Assembly: GCA_030512295.1 (NCBI GenBank)
Contig: JAULSR010000011.1
Coordinates: 620,001 to 684,000 of the forward strand
Direction of reading: 5' to 3'
DNA length: 64,000 bases
From: Bombardia bombarda
Taxonomy: Eukaryota; Ascomycota; Sordariomycetes; Sordariales; Lasiosphaeriaceae
Shown: piece by piece, positions 1 to 10,107 of the stretch
Layout of the letters: each line of letters begins with the position of its first letter
How positions within the stretch are numbered: the first letter of the stretch is position 1
Notes under the pieces: generated by a model
Told to the model about the DNA's origin: nothing
The model's input: only the letters and a program-made list of their open reading frames with translations
Database searches by the model: none
Position numbers and translations under genes: made by a program

Positions 1-1361
1 AGGGTTGCACGGCGCCGGCGGCTCGACCTGTTGTTTTTCTTGGGTGTTGTATGTCCTGTCCATCATACCTTCCCCTCCCGCGCAGAGATAGGTATGCAGT
101 GATGCAGCCGCAACCACTCAGGGGAAGCGCAATCAGGGCAGGGCGCGTTCAGCAGCTTCCCGACAGGGACCAGCCACCACTACATCAGACAGAAACTCAC
201 TTCGGAAATCGGACGACAAAAAAATTGTGGCACGAGACGAACAAGAATGCCCGAGCATCTGCGTACACGTAGATTGCGGATGCAGCCAGCCTATGGGTTC
301 GCAGAATCAGGCGTCACGTCCAAGCTGCATCGCTCCATTTTGCAGGCTGTCGTCGCATTTTTATACAAGACGGGAGGGTAAATTAAAAAGAAAAAGCTTG
401 GGCTAAAACTGTTGCGTCAGGTGGTAGCAGCCACGGCAGGAAGTCGGGAACCAGACGAGTTTCTGCCCCCCAGGTATCAGGATGCGACGAGCCAGCGGCT
501 AGCTAAAAGGCCCGTTCGCTTCAGGCTTCAGAGTCGTCTTCACGGGTTCGAGCCGACTTGCCGTAGTGGAGAGTGTTATTCCGCTGCGAGGTAGATCATG
601 TTTGCGGGGTTGGCCAGGGGCAAGCCTTTGCACTTCGTGTGCGACCTTTTTGCCTGCACTGGGAGGTTTCACCAAGTGGTTTGTTTCCCTGTGGTTGAAA
701 TTCTAGCGGCTATGAGAATAGCGTAGCGGTCATTTTGGCCAAACCTAGTTAGGTGGTAGGTCACGTGCCCAGCAACAATCTTCCCTCAGACCTTCTGTGG
801 TGCACAGGCAATGCCAATCAACCAAGTGATTTTACTCTAAGTCTCTAATACTGTAACCCATTGAGTGATGTATGTCAACAGACCAAGTGGTTCCTTTGAA
901 TCAGTCTTGAAAGCAAATCACAGAATCCGAGGGAATGTTCGTAGTGAGAACCCGTGCCCAATCATGTGACTGGCGTTATGATACCCCACTAGACTAGCCG
1001 CGCCTAATATGGTACAGTAGCTGCCTAGCGGAGGCACCGCACATCTTAGCCGAGCCATGGTGGGGGTTCGACATTCACTGCTGTGTACACTTGCGAACGC
1101 GGCTTCTCGAGATTACGTATCCGTCTGTAGATTCAGTGGATGGCCAACAACGGCGTGGCTGACCTTCAATCACGAACAAGGAACAAAGAGAACGCGGATC
1201 AACCCCATCGAGCACTCTGCGACACATTATAATAGACAACAATGATCACGCACCCCGTTGGCATTGCCATTATTTCGCGGTAGCGTTCATCTTCCTCCCC
1301 ACAACGCAATTCTACCTCCATCGACCCCGCCAACAGACGCACGATCTAGAAGCTGGACACG
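1..1361. other. Gene-free 5' flank of the AMSH gene
   Basis: No ORF here has coding character; the open frames are short and lack family motifs. The last 150 bases (about 1210-1361) are C/T- and CA-rich, as expected for the promoter and 5' leader of the gene starting at 1362. A B-box-like GGTTCGAGCC at about 544 has no matching A box or cloverleaf. Confidence 0.6.
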
Positions 1362-3244
1362 ATGGACAATGCAGACCTGCAGGTAGACCATAAGGCCGAT
1401 GGCCGCCCCATGAACGTCACTGAATTGTCCGACAAGGCCAAACAGTACGACTGGAACCCTCGGATTCGCTTCAAGTACTGGGCTCGTGCCGCTGAAACTC
1501 TTCATCATGAGGTTCGCCATCCCCCACCCTGGTCCTGCGCGCATTGCATTTCTCCTTGCCTCGCGATGCCTCCTCCTCCCCTTAGCTTGCCGTGATTTAC
1601 CACACTCTGACTTCATCCCAGGGTCAAGTCTACTGGCGCGAGGGCAACGCTGCTCAGGCCTACATGTTCTTGCTTCGATACTCTTTCCTGGTCATTGACA
1701 ATCTCCCCGAACACCCCGAAGCGAAAGAACCCGAAGCACGAAAGGCAACCAGACCACTTGAAAAGCGCTTGCCTAAGGTCATCGACCAGCTCGAACGTAT
1801 AAGACCCCAGATAGAGAAGTCGTATGATGAATGGGTCAGGATCACGGCCGCCCAACGAGACTTGCCGAGAGATTCGTCACGGCCGAAACTGTCACAATAT
1901 GAGAGGCACGCTGCCAACGACCCTGCCTTATCGTGGAGTCATGTCTCCCCAGCAAAGATACTCGATGCCGGAGAGTACCAGGACCTTGCTATCGATTTGG
2001 CGAAAGGAGAGATGAATCGGCGGCGGCGGCGTCAGGCAGGGGGGTCAGACGACGATGAACGAAGGCGTCGAAGCGCAGGCCTCTGGGATGGCTGGAACTA
2101 CATCCCGCACAACAGCTCGGACAGTACTTACAAGGTCCGCAACAGTGCAAAACCCACCCCTCAGTATATGGATGACGAAGAGCTTCGGAGGCAGATGGAG
2201 GCAACTCGCCGACAGCTGGATTACTCTGATGCCATCAGCCAGCCTCGCGAGCTCGAGTCCGATAGCTTGGGCTCTACCTCATACTATTATCCTTCCATCT
2301 ACAAGTCATCCTCGGTCATATATGAATCACCATCTTCACCAGTCCGCGAGAAAGAAAGCCCAAGGTTGCAACCGCCTCGGCCGCCCAAGGAGTCGGTCGC
2401 ACCCCCTCGACCCACAACCATACGCCCACTCCCTCGTCTACCTCCACCTCCACGTCCAGTAAAAGAACCCCTGACATCCGACACTCCCACCGACGACACC
2501 CTCTCCGGCCTAGAGGTCGCCCCGCCCCCGCCACCCAAGATAGCCAGCACCGTCGGCAGCCCAAAGAAAGACCGAGTCACGTTCCGGCCGGCCGCGTACC
2601 TCGAAAACGGCGATCCGCTCCGAACCGTCTTTTTGCCCAGCACGCTGCGGCAGAAGTTCCTCAACATCGCATGGGAGAACACGCGCCAGGGGCTGGAGAT
2701 GTGCGGCATGCTATGCGGCACGCCCGTTAACAACGCGCTCTTCATCTCGTGCCTGCTCATCCCGGAGCAACACTGCACGTCGGACACGTGCGAGACGGAG
2801 AACGAGTCGGGCATGCTCGACTACTGCATGACCAACGACCTGCTCATCATCGGCTGGATCCACACGCACCCGACGCAGTCGTGCTTCATGAGCTCGCGCG
2901 ACCTGCACACGCACGCCGGGTACCAGGTCATGATGCCGGAGAGCATTGCTATTGTTTGTGCGCCGTCGCGGGAACCTTCGTAAGTTTTCTCTTGCTATTC
3001 ATCCCTTTTTGTGAAAAATGTATGATATTTGGTACTGATATGTTTGTGTGTTCGTCATAGTTGGGGTATCTTCAGACTCACCAACCCCCCCGGTCTCCCC
3101 CACATCCTGGGATGCCACCACAACGACACCTTCCACCAGCACTCGATCGAAAACATCTACACAGCCGCCAACCACCCGCCCGGGCACGTGTTCGAGTCCA
3201 GCAACTTGGAGGTCGAGGTGCACGACTTGCGGCCGGGGCACTAG
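1362..3244 (+). CDS. sst2: AMSH/Sst2-type JAMM deubiquitinase (STAM-binding protein family)
   Basis: Three exons: 1362-1511, 1622-2979 and 3061-3244, giving about 563 aa. The introns (1512-1621, 2980-3060) have GT and AG borders and restore one frame. The N-terminal ~110 residues match the USP8-dimerisation/MIT-like region of AMSH proteins. The middle is Pro-rich and probably disordered (PPRPP, PPPPP runs). The C-terminal MPN+/JAMM domain has the Glu in GLEMCG and the zinc signature HTHPTQSCFMSSRD, which fits HxHx7Sx2D. Exon 3 supplies the family ending (WGIFRLT, then a C/H-containing zinc loop). AMSH enzymes are zinc metalloproteases that cut Lys63-linked ubiquitin chains on endosomal cargo, acting with ESCRT-0. 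All catalytic residues are present, so it should be active. The start ATG leads directly into the conserved domain. Confidence 0.93.
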
Positions 3245-4192
3245 CGCCGCTTGCAGAGCTACTTGTTGGTGCTTGCGTCGAGACTGCTTAAGGAGGTGAT
3301 GACGCAGTTTGGGTTGGTGGGAATCAGATCAAAAATGCTACATATGACATTGGGGTGGTGCTTTCAATGGTGGAGGTAGCTGGTCTTTCAGATCGTGTAT
3401 CGAAGCGGGGGAGTTTTATCCTGCTCGCAAATTTTCGAGTTTTCTTTTTTCTGTGATTGACAATTATCAGACCTTTTTTTTTTTTGGGAGCAACAGACAC
3501 ACACACTGATGGGTGGTTGCATAGCGATGGCGTCTGGCTTTGCGGGAGTGAGGGGTGATGGTAGATTGGTAGGGATTTTGCATTTTAGGAGGGTAGGGAA
3601 GAACGGCAAAGAGTCGTTCGTGGTGGGTAGGTCCCTTGATCCGTTGGGAACGCAATACAGGGTGGGCAAAATAGGTACACTTGTAGCGTAAGTGAAGAGT
3701 GGTGGGTGCCGTCATCAGATCCACGTGGGTGGATGCGTTTACAGCTTGCTGGCTGCTGCTGGCTGCAGTTATCGAGATTGGGTTCAAGCCAGGTTTGGAG
3801 GTTGTTGTTTAAGCTGCTGTTGCTTGTTGGGTTTCTGTCGCATTTCCGTGTGTTCGTTATGCTCTCTTGCATAAGTCGATTCATCAACGGTCGCAGTATT
3901 CGGGCCGTACAGCATGGTACCTAGGTAATGTAGTACCTGCCATACGAAAAGTGCATACCTTATCTGTAAATTGATTCAAGTTGCAGGCTCGAGGCGCAGC
4001 CAGCATCCCCACCCCACTCTATCGATCCCCTCATTCTGCGGCTCTGCCTGACGGTCAGGCTGGGCTTGGCTACTTTGCTTCGCTATGAAAGTGCCCAAAC
4101 ACCATGACCCCCTCAACTTCCAACTTCACCTTTGAGCCCAACGCAGCTGGCCGTCACCTCCCACGATCCTCGAGACTACCTTAGTCACTGAG
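3245..4192. other. Intergenic region between the AMSH gene and the broken STAND gene
   Basis: Nothing coding is supported. It contains a T-run near 3476-3485, the likely 3' end of the AMSH transcript, and a C/T-rich leader at about 4000-4190 just before the STAND gene start. Confidence 0.6.
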
Positions 4193-7100
4193 ATGGATCC
4201 CATTTCAGCTTTGGGGATTGCTAGTGGCGTCATAACGTTTGTCGAATTTGCTGGGAAACTAATCTCGACCACGCGCGTCATTTACAACTCGCCCAAGGGA
4301 GCGTCCGCCGAGGATCTAAAAATTGAAGATGTGTACGACAAGCTGCTTTCACTCAGCACACGGCTCCAGACTTCTCATGATCCCGGCCAGAGAGCACAGG
4401 ATGAAAGCGAGTCCCGTTCCCTGCCCCAGGCACACAGGGATGGCGAGGCTCTGCAACAGCTGGCCAAGGCTTGCAGCACGGAATGTCAGAAGATCATCAG
4501 CGTCGTCCAAGACTTTCGAGTCCAAGGAGATGGCCACCGTGTTTGGAAGAGTGTGGTGGCCGCCTTCAAACGCAAGCTGGGGGAAAAGGAGATTCGAGAC
4601 ATCGAACAAGCGTTGGAGCGATACCAAAGGGTCATGTCACTTCAAGTCAGCTCCATTCTCAGGTGCGACAATGGCTCGATTTTCCCTCAATCTTGATCAG
4701 CTTGGTTTCGTTAAACATGCTGACTTTATTGACTTTATTCAGCAATCAAGTTTACCAGTTGAGCCAAAGCGTAGAGGCGATGCACAGCAGCATGCAAGAC
4801 CTGGAGCAAAATTCCAGATTCAAGTCCATGAATGATGACCTAGCGAAGCTTGAGCAAGAGAAATCGCAGTTGGCAGGTAATTTTAGCGACACATCCGGAG
4901 CAACAACAGTCATTGTCTCTCTTGACCAGGTTCAAAATTTGAAGGAGTACTTGTCCAACATATCAAAGCATAATCATCACCTTATCTCCCTTCAGCTTGT
5001 CATTGAGAGCTTGAATCACGAATCACGACCTGTTCGACATAGTGCCATCCCACAGGCACACAAAAACACGTTTGAGTGGGCCTTTGATCATACAAATCTG
5101 GCAACCTGGCTCAAGTCGGAACCAGGCATATTCTGGGTATCTGGGAAGGCTGGGTCGGGGAAGTCTACCTTCATGAAGTTCTTGGCTGATCATCCTAAAA
5201 CTCGCAAGTTATTGGAAAACTGGGCAGGCTAAAGCAAGATAGCTATTGCTTCTCATTACTTCTGGAGCGCCGGCACACCAATGCAGAAGTCTCAACAAGG
5301 CCTTCTACAGTCTATTCTCTTTGACATCTTCAGAAAACATCCCTCCTCTATTCAGACCGTATGCCCGACTCGCTTCGCCGAAGCGAAGCTTGGTCATACC
5401 GCATCCATGCCATGGACAGTCACTGAGCTTTCAGACACACTTCGTGCTCTAAGCTTGTCACGTGAATTCCCCTTGAAGTTTTTGTTTCTTTATCGATGGG
5501 CTCGATGAGTACGAGAATGACCATACTGAGCTATGTGTCACTCTTCAACAGATATGCAAGTCATCTAACATCAAGATTTGTCTTTCCAGTCGCCCGTGGA
5601 CTGCTTTTGACGAAAGCTTCGGTTCGAACGACTTACTGAAGCTTTATGTACACGACCTGACCAAGAACGACATCCGGCGCTTTGCAGAGGACCAGCTCCA
5701 ATCGCATCCAAGATGGGCAGTCAAGTCCATTGAAATAGCTGAAAATGACAAGACCAGTCTTATTGATCACATTTCAGAGAGGGCTGAAGGAGTTTTCCTT
5801 TGGGTATATCTCGTCATGAGGTCCCTGCGGGAGGGCTTGTCGAACGACGATACTATGAGTGATTTGCGCAAGAGACTTAATAGTCTTCCTAGGGAGCTGG
5901 AACACCTGTTCAAACACATACTCAACAGCGTTGATACAATCTACCACCCCAAGATGGCCGCTTTCTTGAAAGTCGCCATTCATGCATTTCAACCTCTGTC
6001 GGCCGAGATCTACTGGTATCTCGAAAAGGGGCTTGAAGAGCACGACTATGCTGTCGTCAGCCCTATTAAACCACGATCTCCAAGTCAAAGTTTGGCACAG
6101 TATGAGCAAACGAAGCGCCGGGTAAATGCGCTTACCAAGGGCCTGCTAGAAGTACGACGACGTACCGGGATTGATTTCATTCACCGCACTGTAAGGGACT
6201 TCCTCTTTAACGCGGACATGAGCACATATCTCTCGTCTAAGCTGAGTGACACCTTTGACGTATCGCTTTCAATTGCTCAGTCATGCCTCGCTGTTCTGAA
6301 AACCACACGCTTCCAAGCTCATGTGTTTTACGGGATACACAGGGACGAAGATGGGCGACATAGCGGAGGGGTTGGCCGACTTCTAGAAATATCTTTCTAT
6401 TACGCGAGTGAGGCGCTACAGGCGTCATATTCAGGTGCCGTCAGGGAGAGTGTCATGGAGCTGCTCGATGAGTACGAAAAGACGGTCGTCGACATGATCG
6501 AGACTTCTCGCTTCAAGGTTGGCCCGGATCCCATCAATAGCAGCCATGCGAGGATGCTCTTTCGCGAAATCGTCGTTAAATATGAACTCGCGCCTTATCT
6601 AGAGTGGAAGCTACGGGACATGGACGCTGGGGACTACTTTTCTGTTTTCCAGATATCACCCCTTTTCTCGGCTTTGAGCTCAGCCGTCCCCCAAAAACGA
6701 TGGACCGGCATTAGCCATACCGCTGGCCTGACTCAAAATACTGGGTTGACCTACCTACATCGACATGAGTTAGGCTACCAGCAAAATGTTGCTTTCGAAC
6801 GGATCTCTTGCCCTTCGCCGGAGATGATCGCGCTCCTCATTGGGCATGGGGCGGACCCCAACGATACATGTACCCTGAAAGACGGGAAACAGTCGGTGCC
6901 TGTTTCTCCCTGGGTTTATTGCATGCAGATTTGCAAAACAGATGAAGCAGGCTCGGACTCCATGTTTTGTCAATTTCTGGAGAAGGGCATGTTCCGCACG
7001 TTCTTATCCAACGGTGCGAATCCCACCGCTATCTACTACCAGCATTCTGGAACAACAGCATTTGAATGGTTCACTTCGATCCCTTTCCATTCACCAGTTA

Positions 7101-7726
7101 ACGAAAAGTATTTCGAGTTCTATCTCTCCACCCTGGACGCATTCTTTTCCAGCATTACTTCCAGCCAGACCGACACCGCCCGTCATCTGTCTGTAAAAGG
7201 ATGTGCCACCCCGGGTGAAGCAGCCGAGCTCTGTGCTTCCAAGCTTTATAAGAGACCGGTGAGCTGGACGCACGATGGGAAACAATCTCGACAATGCGCC
7301 GCGGTTTTGACGAGAATCATCGAACACTGCTCCAGAAATGTTGATATTGGGCAGCTTGAGCGGAACTTGCGGGAAATAGCGCGACCAAGCTCCCATGTAT
7401 TGGATTTATTGGCTGCTATCAGGAGAGAACAGGGAAGAAAGATTGGACCCGAAAAGGGACTGACTAGTAGCATTCTTGGTACCTCCAGGGCGCCATCCCC
7501 TGTTAGCACTGCTGCTATCGGGAGTGATACTTTCTCGGAGATCTCGCAATCCATCACAGAGACAAAGATAGAAAGTGAAATGACAGCGTCGCTTCATCCT
7601 CACGCCAGCTCGATCAGCACTGTGGCTGGGGATAAAACGTACCAAGGCCCAGTGGAGGTATTGGCAGCGAATGAAAAAGGGGGAAAACGCAGTCTGCGGC
7701 GGATTCTCCGGCGCTTGCTCCCATGA
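4193..7726 (+). pseudogene. NACHT-domain STAND (NLR-like) gene with an internal stop and a frameshift
   Basis: Exon 1 is 4193-4662; an intron at 4663-4742 (GT...AG) joins it to a long second exon ending at 7726. The N-terminus (MDPISALGIASGV) is the fungal STAND N-terminal domain, followed by a coiled-coil stretch. Next comes a NACHT ATPase with Walker A GKAGSGKST near 5150. TAA at 5230-5232 then interrupts the frame, which stays open beyond it (ASHYFW, typical of the family). A second break lies in a T5 run at 5479-5483: one extra T moves the Walker B segment (IDGLDEYE) into another frame, which continues open to 7726. The C-terminal part has NACHT-linked helices (ERAEGVFLWV) and two ankyrin-like bits (IGHGADPN, SNGANP). 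Fungal NLRs work in non-self recognition and regulated cell death; this copy should not give a full protein. A sequencing error in the T-run could explain only the second break. Confidence 0.85.
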
Positions 7727-7748
7727 TTCATGTTAACTGGAATTTCGG

Positions 7749-7979
7749 ATGGACTTTTTGATGGTTTCTGGATTGAAGCCTCGACATCAAGCAGCACAGA
7801 TTTCCCCTCCCGCTGGCCTGGCGTCTGGCATGGTGGGTGAAAATGAAACAGAGTTCAACGCAAGAACTGGAGGCCAGGGTCCAGGGGAAAAGACATTGTA
7901 TATAGCGGCGAGTGTTGCAACGCTTGTTGTTATGATTTTCGTATTCTTGAATTATGGGTATTCATCATACGGATATTGA
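7749..7979 (+). CDS. Possible small tail-anchored membrane protein
   Basis: An ATG ORF of 76 codons just after the STAND gene. Residues about 48-68 form a convincing hydrophobic helix (IAASVATLVVMIFVFL), followed by a short Tyr/Gly-rich tail, as in a tail-anchored protein. It overlaps the 3' end of the minus-strand gene at 7930-8644, so one of the two may be antisense noise. The ATG context is weak (C at -3). It could also be a lost 3' exon of the STAND gene, but no good splice path was found. No family is recognised. Confidence 0.3.
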   Translation: MDFLMVSGLKPRHQAAQISPPAGLASGMVGENETEFNARTGGQGPGEKTLYIAASVATLVVMIFVFLNYGYSSYGY

Positions 7980-8644
7980 TATTTGGCTCTCCCCCAGCAT
8001 CAGCCGACATCCCCCCGGCCCCATCCAACACTTCAGACTCCTTTTCGACAATCCCACCAGCTGGACTATTCTTGCTCTTTTCTTTTTGGATCCGTTCTGC
8101 CGCCTTTGCGAACTCCAATGCACTCGCTTCTCCAGGGCTGAGTGGTGTATCATCAATACCACCCAATGAATCCCCACCCCTGTCTGTTTCCAAAGGCTGC
8201 CCGTTGAGCGTGATCTCCGTTCCCACCACCTGAAAGGTAGTACCCCCGATACTGATCAGCCGCACCTCTTCGCCCCCGTCGGTCTCAACTAGTTTCCCAT
8301 CGCGCCCGATCGGTATTAGGACTAGGCCGTGACCGCCGATGACAGTTCGCTCGTTTGGGGTCGTGGGCACGATCTCGCCGGGTGTGATGGAGCTGGGAGT
8401 GCTGCGTGATAGTGGTTGAGGGTCTGTGTGGACGAGCGCAGCAGCTCTGCTGGTGGAGGAGCCCTGTTGTGGCGTTAATAATGGGACGTAAGATACTGAA
8501 TCCTGGTTCTGTCTTGTGCTGAGAGTCAATATCGGCTCGGAGACAAATTGGACTTACAGTGGGTGTGTCTCGGTTCGCGCTGCTTCCGACGACGATGTGG
8601 AACGACGAGATTATTAAGAGGAGGATGCGGTATTTGAAACGCAT
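7930..8644 (-). CDS. Predicted small secreted protein, function unknown
   Basis: Two exons, 8644-8558 and 8502-7930, joined across a 55-nt intron (donor GTAAGT at 8557, acceptor CCAG at 8503), giving about 219 aa. The first ~21 residues look like a signal peptide: basic start MRFKYR, hydrophobic core ILLLIISSFHIVV, then GSS. The mature part is hydrophilic, with one denser segment (GHGLVLIPIGRDGK to VVGTEITLNGQPL) that may form a small beta domain repeated with variation. It resembles fungal cell-surface proteins of unknown role, but I recognise no named family. The C-terminus is less certain because a different 3' splice form is possible. Confidence 0.6.
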
Positions 8645-10107
8645 GATAGGATTTATTTCGGTGAAAGGGACTTTCAGAATGTAATCGGCAGACGCTCAAT
8701 TCTTGTCGTGGGCTGGTCGTGACTCTGAGGCTCCTGTATATGGAACAAAAGGTGGCCGCCAATTAGTCCGTCATGGAGGATGCTTGATGGCAATCTCAGA
8801 AGAGATAGACTGTGTTCGCCCAGAGAAAAGAAGTGACAAAGGTAGCAAGAACAAAGTTATTAAAAGCTTATTAGCTGAAGTAAATACACTAATAAATACA
8901 GGCCACAGTTGGATATGAATAGAGCAGTAAAGAGGAAACGGTGTAGCAGGCAATGAAGTGGCAAGAGGGAATAGTCTGGGGACCGTGAGTTTGATATCGG
9001 GGGAGAGGGAGGCAAAGACCTTGCAAGCTTTTACCTCAACAATAAGGTTGTCATTGTCCATGGGGTTTGTTGCATTGCCAACGTGGGTGCTCCCGGCACG
9101 AGCATCTGTGCGGCATTGAGAGCCCCTCTTGGTGCCTGCGTTCCTGCTTCCTTTTTAGTACGTCGTCCGCAAAATTCCAGGCTTGGCGTCTGATGTCTCA
9201 AACACGGCCAAAACGCAGAGCCACACCACTGAGAAGGCACGTGCTCCAACCCAAACACTCGGGTGCATGCTCAACCCCGTCGACATCCGCAGCAGCAGCA
9301 GGAGCAATAAGTCCAGCAACAACCTCACTGATCGTTCGTTCTGACAGGGCTCGCACCTTCCACCATCTGTCCCCGAAGTACTACGACCAGCCCCGCTGTT
9401 AGTGGAGCTTATTTTCTTCACCTTAAATTTCCGGGGGGGAATTATCTCATAACAAATCTGCTAGCGCGGGTACAATGACGGTATGACCACGGATGGAGCT
9501 GCCCAGGCCGACGACCGTGCTCAAGCAGGCGATGCGTGGATGACCCGGCTGCCAGTGATCAAGGTTTCGGCACACCCACTTCGTACTTGGCACTAGTCCA
9601 AGCGAATGGATTCACGCCGCTGCCGTCGCCCCTGCCGGTATTGCTATAGAGGAACCTCGTGGAGCGTGCACCACACAATGGACAGTTGGCCCGCAACTGC
9701 CTAATTCAATCCAATTCAAGTCTAGAGCCCCCATTTGGTCAGAAACATTTTGTTTTCAGCGTCGGCATGGCGCTGGTGGATGTTTCCAAAAAGATTTGCT
9801 TTTGAAAATCGATTGGATGTGAAGAGCCCGTGAAAGTCGGGGGTTGCAGGGAAGACGCGTCGGCGGGGGTTTGTTTAGCCCCACTTACCGGAATCGGAAA
9901 TAAATAAACACAAAGAGTCATAGTAGGGGGCAACCGGCAGTCAGGGATCACAGCATGGCCGGTCTGGGTCGCGGGTCGCGTGGTGCCTGGCATACAAGCG
10001 ACCATCTCCTTCACCTTGAATGTTTGATTTTTTTTTCCCCAATCCAATTGTTTCACCACGGTCACGGTCAGCGTCAGCGGTACTTGGATACATCATCGCC
10101 ATTGATC
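8645..10107. other. Gene-free region upstream of the coiled-coil gene
   Basis: This holds the 5' flank of the minus-strand secreted-protein gene and the promoter of the plus-strand gene at 10108. Open frames here are short and without motifs. An in-frame upstream ATG at 9955 would extend the coiled-coil protein by 51 residues of uncharacteristic sequence and is not preferred. Confidence 0.55.

Noticed and set aside
544..553. B-box-like GGTTCGAGCC suggestive of a tRNA gene
   Set aside because: No A box, acceptor stem or anticodon arm can be folded around it.
9955..10107. Upstream in-frame ATG of the coiled-coil gene
   Set aside because: The 51 extra residues are unlike the rest and include a FFSPIQLF-type stretch translated from a T-rich leader.
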